Origin: Hanleya hanleyi
Taxonomy: Eukaryota > Mollusca > Polyplacophora > Lepidopleurida > Hanleyidae
NCBI GenBank assembly: GCA_036873755.1
Contig: JAVTVY010025368.1
Location: 1-64,000 of the forward strand
DNA length: 64,000 nt
Direction: 5' to 3'
A program made the translations under genes and the position numbers. Each line of letters opens with the position of its first letter. The first letter of the stretch is position 1. The notes under the pieces were generated by a model. The model made no database searches, was not told the origin of the DNA, and saw only the letters and a list, made by a program, of their open reading frames with translations. Positions 1-7,671 of the stretch are shown here, in pieces.

Positions 1-1070
1 TCCTGGCTGATTTGACCGGTGGCTGTAAACAGGCTCTGATAGGCTCGAATGAAATTCGCGCGCCCAGAGTTCGGTGTTAAGGCCGTGGCTGGCACCTGTT
101 GTCCATCCATATGCAGGGCCACAAAATTGATGCCGAAATGTTTAAAGTCAAACGGATTCTCTGGGTAGGCTCCATTGAAACTGGTATTTTCCACACAGGC
201 CAGGATCAATCGCTTGGGTAGTTCCCCCAGGAACAGGTTTTCTTTGTTGGCGCCCATATTTCCAGCAGGCACAGAGAACACTTTGGTTTGTACACGTCGG
301 ATAGGGTTCTGGGCTGGTTTTGTTTCCAAGGCTTTCATGTGTCCCAATTGAACGGCTGGATTCGGTTTCACTTTTCGGGCATACAGCACTGCCTCTTGGA
401 TGACAATCTTATAGTCCGCTGCATGCCCCTCTACGTTAGTGGCCATCAAGGCGAAGGTCGGAGGCGCCCGTATCAGTCGGATTTTGATGGGGATCTTGTT
501 CAAGAGGTACCGGTCTTGCATGAACATGTCTGTGTGCAGTCGACCCATCATATCCACCGAGGCACTGTTCGCACTGAAAGCCTTCCGTTTGTTATATCCC
601 ACATTGTCCACCGTGTCCATGTGCTCGGGTGTGTCCTGGTAGAATAAACCGGTTGTCAGCTGAGACTTTTTAGCCTCTCGGCCATACGACAACAGTGTCT
701 CGATGTAGGCTCGGTACGGGTACGTGTTGGTGGAGTCACTGATGAGTTTGTCGCTGAGAAAAATATCCACCTGTTGAAACATCGAGTGCAGCTAGAGATT
801 CGTCGGGCCCACCGTTGCTTGGTCAACGATTCTGGTGCCAGCTCCATTGACCACCTTGGCTTTCACATACAAGTATGTATGGGCTAAATCCACATAGGCC
901 GTATCCGCATTACTGATGGTGAACTCGATGGGCCCGGTTTCGTTGATGCTGGAGAGTGGGAGATGCTCCACCCATAATCCTTGTTCGACACTGGTTTGTG
1001 TGGGCGGCACGGTCCACAAATCAAATTCACTGTTGGTGGAGGGGCAGGACTCGGCGTGGATCAAGGACAT
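1..1070 (-). pseudogene. Polinton major capsid protein (double jelly roll), one nonsense codon, cut by window edge
   Basis: The product would be the hexon-like double-jelly-roll capsid protein, the family known in genome annotation as F54H12.2-like. The start ATG at 1070 gives the hallmark N-terminus with an SLIHAESC motif, then DLWTVPPTQTS and an IEF...DLAHTYLYVKAKV strand. The frame is open for 92 codons, meets a TAG at 792-794, and is then open again in the same frame to base 1. The downstream part has the family motifs QQVDIFL.DKLISDS, YPYRAYIETLLSYG and LFYQDTPEHMD. About 356 codons are visible of a family usually near 450-550, so the C-terminal third lies beyond the left edge. The gene starts two bases after the stop of the pX-like gene upstream. 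Because the only lesion seen is one TAG, decay is recent or the stop is read through. The first is more likely. Confidence 0.88.
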
Positions 1071-1072
1071 GT

Positions 1073-1476
1073 TTAAGAAAAGATATCCTTTGTCTTCGAT
1101 GTGCGTCGTCGCTGGGTCGGTCGTCGACTGGTGCGTGGTCTCGGTGGGGCAGCTCTTTTATTCCCTACGGTGCGTTGTGCTTTGGCCACCAAGACGCCTC
1201 CCGCTTCTTTGGCCGCCGTTTCAAGGCTTCTTTGGGTGCCATACCCCCCAAGACATCACCGGCCACTTGCAGTCCACTGCGTACCGCTTGTTTACCCATT
1301 GCTTTCACCCCACGCGTCATCAAGGGCAGGAACGTTTTGACGATGCTGCCGAGTATGCTCCCTAGCCCATGTCCTCGTTGCATGCGTGCACCGCTAAAGA
1401 CCGGAAAGCCACCCCCGGCCTGTTGGCCATAATAGTCCATATAGCTGCGTGCATCGCACTCGTAAGGTACTTTCAT
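1073..1476 (-). pseudogene. Small pX/pVI-like capsid-associated protein, frameshifted
   Basis: This is a small gene between penton and capsid genes, the usual site of a glycine-rich adenovirus pX/pVI-like protein in Polintons. I chose the ATG at 1476 because it follows the penton stop in a TAATG overlap and because the product then begins MKVPYECDARSYMDYY. The next segment, QAGGGFPVFSGARMQRGHG followed by LGSILGSIVKTFLPLM, is typical of the family: a short processed head, then an amphipathic hydrophobic stretch. The frame as it stands ends at 1165. A neighbouring frame from about 1225 reads a strongly basic tail (RTSRRPTQRRRTSK) and ends with TAA at 1073-1075, two bases before the capsid ATG, so I infer a one-base frameshift near 1210-1225. 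The likely role is DNA packing or membrane disruption in the virion. That is inferred from family position, not shown. Confidence 0.72.
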
Positions 1477-2263
1477 TATGCAAAGTGGGGAGCACGTGCT
1501 TGTCGAAAATGAAGTGTCAGCACCACTTTCCGCGTTCGAATGCCACCGATCGTCCCGTGTCATCTCTTATATCCACCGTGATCGTGTTGATGTCGGTTTG
1601 TCGTACGGGCAAGTAGAGCATGTGGATGAAACTGTGGGTGACTTGATCTCCATACGTCTTTTTAATGGGCACTACCCGTAACAGAGGTGTGTTGATATCG
1701 CCCACGATGTGGTTGTCCACCACGTCCGAGTAGACGTAGAGTCCGTACATACCTGACTTCATATCCATCGGCATCTCGCCATGGTGTTCGGTGGGACCAG
1801 CGAACGTCTTTAGATCGAAACCCAGCATTTGCTGTAGGATAGGACTCAGTACGACACTCGCCTTGCCGGTGACGATAAGCTGTGCCTTGTCGTTGTGTGC
1901 GTTGTAATCGAAGTCCACGTGATTCTTGAAGGGAAAGGATTTGATGGGTTTTCAAGTATTCGTGACCTCCCGTAGAGCCTTATAATGCAACAGTCTTGTC
2001 AGCCCACCCATGAACTCCTTGGGGGTATCGTATTGGCCTTCGGGCAGGGTGAGTCGGGTGTTTTTGCCTTCGTAGGTCACCTCGTACCACACTTCATTGG
2101 CTCGCACGTTGTACCATGAGTAAGGGTACTGAATATCCACGAGGCCACATTCCCAGCGCCCAGGTAAATGTAACGGTTGTGGTAATTGAGTCACATACTT
2201 GGCCACGGTGTTGTCAGGAAACACATCCAGCGAACTGTTACTGGGTAGGGTGAGGTAAAACAT
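1476..2263 (-). pseudogene. Polinton penton / minor capsid protein (single jelly roll), broken
   Basis: Penton-type capsid proteins sit at virion vertices. The ATG at 2263 opens with FYLTLPSNSSLDVFPDNTVA and continues through WECGLVDIQYPYSWYN, the standard start of the Polinton penton. An in-frame TGA at 1952-1954 (codon 104) interrupts it. The same frame then continues with the C-terminal jelly-roll half, including GLYVYSDVVDNHIVGD and LLRVVPIKK, which are strongly conserved in the family. Near 1530 a one-base shift is needed to reach the usual ending (VLTLHFR-type), whose TAA at 1476-1478 shares bases with the ATG of the next gene. Total length of about 260 codons fits the family. The gene thus has two independent lesions. 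Confidence 0.86.
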
Positions 2264-2294
2264 GGCGACTGAGCTGTCCTGCTGCTGCTGTTGG

Positions 2295-2302
2295 TTTTAA
2301 TA
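2295..2302 (-). promoter_or_regulatory. TATA-like box (TATTAAAA) before the penton gene
   Basis: TATTAAAA lies 32-39 bases upstream of the penton ATG at 2263. The TAA inside it is also the stop of the proline-rich gene upstream if that gene is read to its basic tail. It is weaker than the TATAAATA boxes elsewhere in the element. Confidence 0.35.
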
Positions 2303-3127
2303 GGTCTTCCAGGCCTTGGGCGGTTGTGTCCGGCGTCGTGTTCGTCGCGTTGCCTTGCTACGCGTCACGGCTCTGGAGATGTGGGGTGTCCTGATCAAGG
2401 GTGGTTTTTTAAAGGTTTGAAAAGAAGGTGCCCGTTGTGGTGGTGGAGTTTTGGGGGTGACTCCGGTTCCCATTCGGATTCCCAAGAAGGTGGTGGGCCA
2501 CTCGCCGATTGCTGGGTTCGCCGCATAAAGGCCCAGCGGTGGGGGTTCCCCACCAATTCCTGTGGTACATGCATGTCTTTCAAGCCTTGAGCGAAGACCT
2601 CCCATCCTCGAGGATCCGTGTGCGATCTGCGTTTACGCATCAGGTCATTCACTAAATCCGTCATGTGGTGCCGGGGACCACCTGATTCTGTACCAGGAGT
2701 TCGCCTTTATCATTCCAAGTCAGCGTTAGGATCTGTCAATCCCGTTGTAACACCAGCCAGCTTGTTTCTTGAACGATGCAGGTACACTCTTCAGGACTTC
2801 GTCTTCCACCCACTGTAGGGCTGTGGGTGCTACCCCTGGTAATGGCGGCTGTTGGAGCGGTGCTGAGGTCGGCGGTGTGTCACGTGGTGGTGGTGGTGGT
2901 GGGGTAGAGAGAGTTTTGTATTGGTCCATGAACGTCATGTACCGTTGAAGCGTCTCATTGTACCGTTGTACTTTCTCACTGTCGCTTAACCCCGGTCTCT
3001 GTAAGATCTGTTGCATCCCTCCATCGAGGGTGTTTATGGTCTTCACCGTAGGTGGGACAGGGTAGGGCGATTGGAGGTTTTGAAGCAACCGTGGTTCGAC
3101 GAGGACCATTTTTTTCGTGTGGTTCAT
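2297..3127 (-). pseudogene. Polinton proline-rich virion-cluster protein, several frameshifts
   Basis: The N-terminal part (3127 to 2726) starts MNHTKKMVLVEPRLL and has GMQQILQRPGLSDSEKVQRY, then a polyproline run (eight consecutive CCX codons near residue 75) and the segment EDEVLKSVPASFKKQA. A second open stretch at 2664-2395 carries TDLVNDLMRKRRSHTDPRGW and MHVPQELVGNPHRWAFM. In the Polinton family I know, these two stretches belong to one protein, and the missing link (TWNDKGELL-type) can be read between 2665 and 2720 in a third frame. A last shift near 2480 leads into a basic proline-rich tail ending at 2297. I therefore treat the two open stretches as one gene with at least two frameshifts. 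The function is unknown; conservation next to capsid genes suggests a virion or assembly role. The ATG overlaps the upstream stop as ATGA. Confidence 0.7.
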
Positions 3128-3468
3128 TGTCGGCCGAAGAGTCCACCCAATACTGGACCCAACACGGAAGCGGCCAACGGTGCTAAGATAGCCCCGAGGA
3201 AGCCGCCTTTCTGTAACACCTTTTTCTTTTGTGTTTGAGCGACCCGCTTCTGGACTAGGGTTCGGAGACCTGTCTTATGCTTGGCCAACTTGGTCTTCTG
3301 AGCCGGAGTGAGCGGTACGTTGCCTTTTAACAGATTGTACCCGATCTCGCACAGACAGCGTACAAGGTCAGGGTCCGCACCGCGTACAATGGTTCGGACC
3401 AGCTCGGGTGGGGCCGTCTTCAATACACGGAGCGTGGGAGCGTGCTTCCGTACTCGCGCAGACATCAT
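3124..3468 (-). CDS. Small basic Polinton protein with Gly-rich hydrophobic tail
   Basis: This intact frame of 114 codons begins MMSARVRKHAPTL; a second ATG follows at 3465. A lysine/arginine-rich central part (LTPAQKTKLAKHKTGL, then RVAQTQKKKVLQ) is followed by KGGFLGAILAPLAASVLG and a final GLFGRQ. I recognise this architecture, a helical basic body plus a KGGFLG hydrophobic tail, as a common but uncharacterised Polinton protein. The body could bind DNA, and the glycine-rich tail resembles membrane-active peptides such as that of adenovirus pVI, but both roles are inference. Its TGA overlaps the ATG of the next gene (ATGA at 3124-3127). An A/T-rich GATAAAAAG at 3500-3508 lies about 33 bases before the ATG and may serve as its TATA element. 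Confidence 0.78.
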   Translation of the reverse strand: MMSARVRKHAPTLRVLKTAPPELVRTIVRGADPDLVRCLCEIGYNLLKGNVPLTPAQKTKLAKHKTGLRTLVQKRVAQTQKKKVLQKGGFLGAILAPLAASVLGPVLGGLFGRQ

Positions 3469-3499
3469 GTACAACTAATGCCAGAACCCACAACTCTAC

Positions 3500-3508
3500 C
3501 CTTTTTAT
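3500..3508 (-). promoter_or_regulatory. Weak TATA-like element before the capsid cluster
   Basis: GATAAAAAG on the minus strand lies 32-40 bases before the ATG at 3468. If real, it would start a transcript covering the five head-to-tail structural genes. It deviates from the TATAAATA boxes of the early-type genes. Confidence 0.3.
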
Positions 3509-3553
3509 CCACCTCAGAGACAAAAAATCAACCCTGCTGTGGTATTCATTCTT

Positions 3554-3559
3554 TTTATT
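3554..3559 (-). terminator. Poly(A) signal AATAAA downstream of the packaging ATPase
   Basis: A canonical AATAAA lies about 65 bases after the ATPase stop at 3621, in the gap before the structural cluster. This is the right place to end the upstream transcription unit. Confidence 0.5.
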
Positions 3560-3620
3560 ATCTCCATCATCAAAACACACACACATCCCAGCTGGGGGAG
3601 CCACTGTGGGTGTGTTTACA

Positions 3621-4228
3621 TTATTTTTGCAAGTACACGTGGTGGGTCTCTCCGGGAAAGATGCCGGTCCATAGTCGAAGGTGGTCGGGGGTGGCTTGCT
3701 TGAGGTCGAAGAGCATATACCCGTGCTGAGGAGTTGTCGCATCTTTAAAGGCTTCTAACGCAAACGGTGTGCGGCCGGGATATATCTGTCTCGCCAGGTG
3801 CAGCAGTTGAGTGGTATCTCTCGGGTTTTTGAAGACCACCAGGTAGTGGGCATTTAAGCTGATGTTCCGATGTTCTTTGTTTTACTGAACAGATTCTGCA
3901 CAATGTAGATGATGCTGAGCCGTCGATGGTGGCTGCCTTTGGTAAAGAGTTGGGTGACCCGCGCATCCGTCTCCGCCATGAGATCATCCAGAACCACCAA
4001 GGTGTCGGGTTTCAAGTCGGCCAGGTTGGGTAGGCCTTCCACGAACGTGATGTGGGGCATTGCTGCAAACGCTGCCTGCCATTCTCCGTAACACCACACG
4101 ACTCGGGCAATGGGTGGGGTGATCATGCTGTCGGCGTGTTGGAGGAGCTTCCGGACGAAGTGCGTTTTGCCGGAACCCGTCGGTCCTGCGATGAGACACG
4201 CGAAGGGATGCTGCCAACGGGGATCCAT
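3621..4228 (-). pseudogene. Genome-packaging ATPase (FtsK/HerA type), frameshifted
   Basis: This P-loop ATPase would drive packaging of viral DNA into capsids. I chose the ATG at 4228 because the product then starts MDPRWQHPFACLIAG, matching the usual family start a few residues before Walker A. Walker A is GPTGSGKT (residues 15-22) and Walker B is TLVVLDD (about 76-82). The sensor-like segment HHRRLSIIYIVQNLF follows near residue 110. The frame then ends at 3854, while a second frame continues with LNAHYLVVFKNPRD, ARQIYPG and YMLFDLK and ends at 3621, the normal C-terminus. One small indel between about 3860 and 3885 explains the break. The upstream membrane-protein frame overlaps the first 105 bases. 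Confidence 0.88.
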
Positions 4229-4605
4229 GGTTCGAGGTGTATCCGTTGTCGTGGTAACCCGCTCTTGCAAATTTGGTACGAGTGAACTGGAGTGGTGGTG
4301 GGTACAACGTCGGTCGTCGTTGTCTGTACACTGTCAGGGATGATGTTGGGGGTGGGTACAACGTGGGTCGTCGTTGTCGGTTCACTGTGAGGGACTGGGC
4401 TCGATACGACTGGTGCTCTCTGTAGACCGGTTTCGCTGGTGGCTGGTGTTCTCAGTTGGTTAAGTAACGTGCTGACATAGGCTACGTCGTAAAACACACC
4501 TCCGTACAACACACTCAGCAGGGTTAGCACTATCACCACAAAACTCACTTGCGCTTTGCGCGTTTTGGGAGACGCTGTCTTCAGAGGCAGCTGCTGTTGG
4601 TCCAT
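4123..4605 (-). CDS. Thr-rich single-pass membrane protein (possible virion surface protein)
   Basis: I do not recognise a family. From the ATG at 4605 the frame gives 160 residues: a short polar N-terminus (MDQQQLPLKTASPKTRKAQ), one hydrophobic segment at about residues 20-42 (VSFVVIVLTLLSVLYGG), then a Thr/Ser/Pro-rich stretch that looks like a glycosylated stalk. Part of the stalk is a 54-bp in-frame tandem duplication. The first ATG in the frame (4719) is rejected as start because the TATA box at 4654-4660 lies downstream of it. The last 35 codons overlap the packaging ATPase in another frame and may be partly fortuitous. A type II topology with the stalk outside is plausible from the positive charges before the membrane segment. 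Confidence 0.55.
   Translation of the reverse strand: MDQQQLPLKTASPKTRKAQVSFVVIVLTLLSVLYGGVFYDVAYVSTLLNQLRTPATSETGLQRAPVVSSPVPHSEPTTTTHVVPTPNIIPDSVQTTTTDVVPTTTPVHSYQICKSGLPRQRIHLEPWIPVGSIPSRVSSQDRRVPAKRTSSGSSSNTPTA
4297..4393 (-). repeat. 54-bp tandem duplication in the Thr-rich stalk
   Basis: Two imperfect copies begin with GGTGGGTACAACGT at 4297 and 4351. The period of 54 bases is 18 codons, so frame is kept. On the minus strand each copy encodes a TTTT(H/D)VVPT module. Confidence 0.8.
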
Positions 4606-4653
4606 AGCACTGTGGTCGGACGTGGAATGAAGGATGACGGCAGTGGTGTCTGG

Positions 4654-4660
4654 CTTTATA
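4654..4660 (-). promoter_or_regulatory. TATA box (TATAAAG) overlapping the integrase stop codon
   Basis: TATAAAG lies 49-55 bases before the ATG at 4605. The TAA within it, 4656-4658, is the stop codon of the chromodomain integrase, so one sequence serves both jobs. Confidence 0.6.
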
Positions 4661-5728
4661 GTCGTTTCACCTGGTTGGCCGCGACCCAGGAATTGAAGGA
4701 ACTGGGCCAGCCTTGCCATTTCACGAAATGAAACGGTTTGCCACGTCGACGTTCCGTTTTCAAAATCTGCTCCACCGTGTAGTAGTCTTGCTGTGTTTTT
4801 ACAACAGGCTGTAATTCCGTCTCGTAAAACGTCCCCAGCAACGTTTCCCCTTGAAGATCTTCCAGTTCATAGACTCGCCGCTGCCGGGGTAGGCGCCGTT
4901 TAATCAGGAAGTGCTCATCGCTCCAGTTGGGCAAGTAACTTTTCTCGAACTTGCCCTTGACTTTACTGATCCGTACAGGGTCCCCGACCTTGTACACCGC
5001 CTTCGTCGTTCGCTGCGATGGCCTGGGGTACAAGACACGCCGGACTTGGGCTTCATTGCGTTGGGTCACGGTAATGGGGCTCTCTCTATACTCCGATGAT
5101 AGGCTCGATTGTAACCCCTCACCAGTTTCGGGAGAACATCGATGTACCGCCTTGTATTCTTATAGGTGAAATATTTATACATGCGGCCTTTGAATGTCCT
5201 GTTGAACCTTTCCACCACGGAAGCCTTGGTCTCGTTGTACGTATGGAAGAAAAACACCTTCTGGGCTTTCAGAAACTGTTGGAACGGTCTGTTGAGGAAT
5301 TCTGTGCCTTCGTCGGTTTGCAAATACAAAGGTTTGCGCCCGGTCTTCAAGATGTCTTTGAACGCCGCTATGAGATTCGCCCCCGTTTTCGTCCGGATGG
5401 GTACCACCCACGCATACTTGGATAGAATATCGACGCACGTCAAGATATACCGATTCCCATCGTTGTGTTTGGCAAAGGCGCTCATATCGACCAAATCCGC
5501 TTGCCACTGGGCTTCTATTCCTCCCACGATGACCCGGTTCCGTAGAAAATGGCGACGGACAGATCGATGTAAGGTATAGGTGTCTTGTTTTCTTAACCAA
5601 TCTCGGACTTGGGCACGTTGTATCCCCTGGGGTTTGGCCGCTCGATAGAGAGCCGACAATGCACTATAGGCCGCCGGACTGTCGGGACTGTAGTATAAGT
5701 TATCCAACACCTTCTCCCAGCGCTTCAT
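4656..5728 (-). pseudogene. Polinton retroviral-type integrase with C-terminal chromodomain, frameshifted
   Basis: The enzyme would insert element DNA into chromosomes. The eukaryotic ATG at 5728 gives MKRWEKVLDNLYYSP; the longer frame to 5749 starts with GTG and is not used here. The rve core has D78 (in WQADLVDM), D139 (LQTDEGTEF) and E173 (KASVVERFNRTFK), a complete acidic triad with spacing slightly under the classic 35. The frame stops at 5066 shortly after YNRAYHRSIERAP. A second frame picks up with TQRNEAQV, an SH3-like segment (YKVGDPVRISK) and a chromodomain (YTVEQIL, HFVKWQGWPSSFNSW) to the TAA at 4656. A single-base loss in a C-run near 5075 explains the break. Chromodomains in such integrases are thought to steer insertion to marked chromatin. 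Confidence 0.9.
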
Positions 5729-5756
5729 GGTGACACAATGATGATGCACCCTGGCT

Positions 5757-6230
5757 CTATCGTTTATTTATAACGGGTATATCTTGGGCCGGAGTTTCTT
5801 TCTGATTTTCTTCGTGGGCTTCCACAGTGTCCATGGTAAATGACCAGTCCAACTCGTCTGATGACCGCTTGATAACCACTTCATCCACATCTACCACGGC
5901 ATCTTCTAATGCAGACCATAGATCAGGGTGAAGGGTAAAATGCACTGTACCCCCATCTAGCCGAGCCAATTGAGCAAAGAAAGGGCCGCGTCGGATGTAC
6001 ACATCGTGACACAAGTGGATGAGATCGCCGTCCAGTTCACCAGACAACACCCGTTTGAATTTGGTCCAGCCCTCTCGGGACAGACGAATGTGAGCCGGGC
6101 ACGGTTGTGTAGGGTCCGCATCACAGATGTCTCCCACCACCTCCTCCATGATATCGACCTTATCCGCATACACGTGCAGGAAAACCTCGGGGGTCAAGCT
6201 GAGATACGCCAGTATTATATGCTCCGCCAT
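5757..6230 (-). CDS. Acidic-tailed protein, tandem paralogue A (possible PC4-like repeats)
   Basis: This is an intact 157-residue frame from ATG 6230, with a TATA box 40 bases upstream. The gene downstream in transcription is the integrase. It shares SREGWTKFKRVLSGELDG with its neighbour at 6303-6806. Two internal segments look alike: one ending HIRLSREGWTKFKRV and one with DVYIRRGPFF followed by FTLHPDLWSALEDAV. Each has a hydrophobic beta-like stretch and then an LxxxxW..(F/L) helix, which recalls the transcriptional coactivator PC4 fold that binds single-stranded DNA. That resemblance is my inference from pattern only. The C-terminal 35 residues are acidic. The last codons (ATA AAT AAA) double as the integrase TATA box. 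Confidence 0.7.
   Translation of the reverse strand: MAEHIILAYLSLTPEVFLHVYADKVDIMEEVVGDICDADPTQPCPAHIRLSREGWTKFKRVLSGELDGDLIHLCHDVYIRRGPFFAQLARLDGGTVHFTLHPDLWSALEDAVVDVDEVVIKRSSDELDWSFTMDTVEAHEENQKETPAQDIPVINKR
5765..5772 (-). promoter_or_regulatory. TATA box (TATAAATA) of the integrase gene
   Basis: TATAAATA lies 37-44 bases before the integrase ATG at 5728 and within the last codons of the upstream gene. An AATAAA is embedded in the same stretch and could end the upstream transcript. Confidence 0.6.
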
Positions 6231-6269
6231 GGTCAGTACGTGAATGGTACCAGAGTTGACTGTCTCTCA

Positions 6270-6277
6270 TATTTATA
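6270..6277 (-). promoter_or_regulatory. TATA box (TATAAATA) of paralogue A
   Basis: A perfect TATAAATA is 40-47 bases before the ATG at 6230, preceded by CCC as at the neighbouring box. Confidence 0.65.
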
Positions 6278-6302
6278 GGGACAACCCCGTGAGATCAAAG
6301 GA

Positions 6303-6806
6303 TCAGGTGGTGATGTCACTGGGCTGACTGAGTCTAGCCGGGTAATCAATGGCATCGTCGTCGGGTTCATGGCTAGACAGTTGTTCATGGGGTTCTGCCG
6401 CCGCTTCTCTCAGGGCACGATCCCACTCCAACTGGTGTGATGATCGCTCGTCCGGTGTAAACAGCTGGTCCACAATAGGCACCACTTTCTCCAAGGCTGT
6501 CCACAGATCGGGGACTAGGGTGAAGCCTCGCGTAGGGTCTTGGTAGCGGCCCAGGCGTGGGAAGAAGGTTGCACGGTATACGTAGATGGCATTGTCTATG
6601 TGGATGAGGTTTCCGTCGAGCTCGCCGCTCAACACCCGTTTAAATTTGGTCCAGCCGTCACGAGGTAGCGTCACCGTATTCGATACGGTCTCAGCGGGCG
6701 ACCATCAAACATCTCCACGGTCTTCCACGAGGGTGACTTTATCTTCATAGACGTGTAACCCCGCCTGGAGTGTAAGGGGCAGGATGGCTCGTAGGACGGG
6801 TGACAT
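6303..6806 (-). pseudogene. Tandem paralogue B of the acidic-tailed protein, one nonsense codon
   Basis: From ATG 6806 the frame reads MSPVLRAILPLTLQAGLHVY and EDKVTLVEDRGDV, then TGA at 6705-6707 (codon 34). It continues in the same frame with PRDGWTKFKRVLSGELDG and the rest of the protein to 6303. Aligned with paralogue A (LHVYADKV...GDIC), the stop falls where A has cysteine, so one base change would explain it. Full length would be 167 residues against 157 in A. It has the same two-segment plan, the same FTLVPDLWTALE motif and an acidic tail. The gene is a tandem duplicate; the function is unknown. Confidence 0.78.
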
Positions 6807-6856
6807 GCTTGCTCCAATGACGATCGTTGAATGATGCACACTGTGTCTGACCCTCG

Positions 6857-6864
6857 TATTTATA
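6857..6864 (-). promoter_or_regulatory. TATA box (TATAAATA) of paralogue B
   Basis: A perfect TATAAATA is 51-58 bases before the ATG at 6806. It lies just past the stop of the tail-anchored gene at 6868. Confidence 0.65.
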
Positions 6865-6867
6865 GTG

Positions 6868-7191
6868 TCAATGCCATAGCGCCAGGGTCAATAGGGCACA
6901 GACTAGTGTGAGGCCAACCAGCCGGCGCTGGTTCCGCCGTGAGCGCTCCTGGTCCATAGCCCGAGCATCAAGGATGGCTGTCATAGTCCAGTAGTGGTGA
7001 GTGATGGCACATCTCTCCATCGAGTGCACTCTGTCGAGGACCGCTTCTGTGAACTCGTTCAGGATCTGGCGTCGCCCCTCGTTGTCGCCATCTGCAAGCA
7101 TGGACCGGACCACTGCTCGGTAACCCGTGAGTGAATTCACCACGGTGGCATGCTGTAAAATGCGAGTCGCATAGGGCTGGATCTCCGTCAT
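6868..7191 (-). CDS. Small tail-anchored membrane protein
   Basis: This intact 107-residue frame starts MTEIQPYATRILQHATVV at ATG 7191. The body is helical and polar. A cluster of basic residues (QERSRRNQRRL) is followed by one C-terminal hydrophobic segment (VGLTLVCALLTLALWH) that ends the protein. Basic residues before a terminal membrane segment are typical of tail-anchored proteins of the ER or mitochondrial outer membrane. Many viruses place apoptosis regulators there, but I see no BH motif, so no function is assigned. It is the first minus-strand gene after the divergent control region and has its own TATA box. Confidence 0.65.
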   Translation of the reverse strand: MTEIQPYATRILQHATVVNSLTGYRAVVRSMLADGDNEGRRQILNEFTEAVLDRVHSMERCAITHHYWTMTAILDARAMDQERSRRNQRRLVGLTLVCALLTLALWH

Positions 7192-7237
7192 GGCTCTGCA
7201 ACCGTAGAAATGAAAGTGTAGGATCCAGAGAGACGTG

Positions 7238-7244
7238 TTTTATA
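7238..7244 (-). promoter_or_regulatory. TATA box (TATAAAA) of the tail-anchored gene
   Basis: TATAAAA is 47-53 bases before the ATG at 7191, within CTATAAAACACG. Confidence 0.6.
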
Positions 7245-7400
7245 GACCATGTCACACATGTGCGCCTAGACGTCGGCAACAGAGAGCAACAACAACAACA
7301 CAGATTACAGGTCAACCCTTTTATTATGCGTGAATAACCTGTGAACATCATAGGAATGCATGTAATAACCTGTCTGTAGGGGTTTCCCACAATGGCGTTC

Positions 7401-7516
7401 ACCTTCGTGTCTTTTCGTGTACGTCCGTGTCTTTTCGGGTACGTTCGTGTCTTTTCGGTAAAGTCCGTGTCTTTTCGGTAAAGTCCGTGTCTTTTCGGAT
7501 CGGTGACGTCCGTGTC
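7401..7516. repeat. 20-bp tandem repeats in the divergent control region
   Basis: The core CGTGTCTTTTCG recurs at 7406, 7426, 7446, 7466 and 7486, exactly every 20 bases, with a degenerate CGTGTCTA at 7511. The repeats lie between divergently transcribed genes (ATGs at 7191 minus and 7725 plus). Enhancer or origin iterons are both possible. The rest of 7192-7724 shows only the two TATA boxes and no gene. Confidence 0.85.
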
Positions 7517-7671
7517 TATCATCCGGGCACTTCGCGTCTGCGCCTGCATTGGGTATGTATGAGGGTCTTCATGTGCGCGCGTGCAATGCGGCTCAGTCGT
7601 ACACCAGTACACCAGTCTCGATCTTCGACTTGGGGTAGAGTGTGCTAAAAATAGATCACCAGCTAGCGTGC

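Noticed and set aside
288..647. Plus-strand open frames in the first 5 kb
   Set aside because: They are antisense shadows of the capsid and other minus-strand genes, with no family resemblance.
4605..4719. An N-terminal extension of the membrane protein from ATG 4719
   Set aside because: It would overlap the integrase C-terminus and start upstream of the TATA box at 4654-4660; the ATG at 4605 fits both.
5060..5080. Programmed ribosomal frameshifting in the integrase
   Set aside because: No slippery heptamer is seen, and several other genes of the element have similar random lesions.
5728..5749. A start at 5749 for the integrase
   Set aside because: That codon is GTG; the first ATG in frame is 5728, 37 bases after the TATA box.
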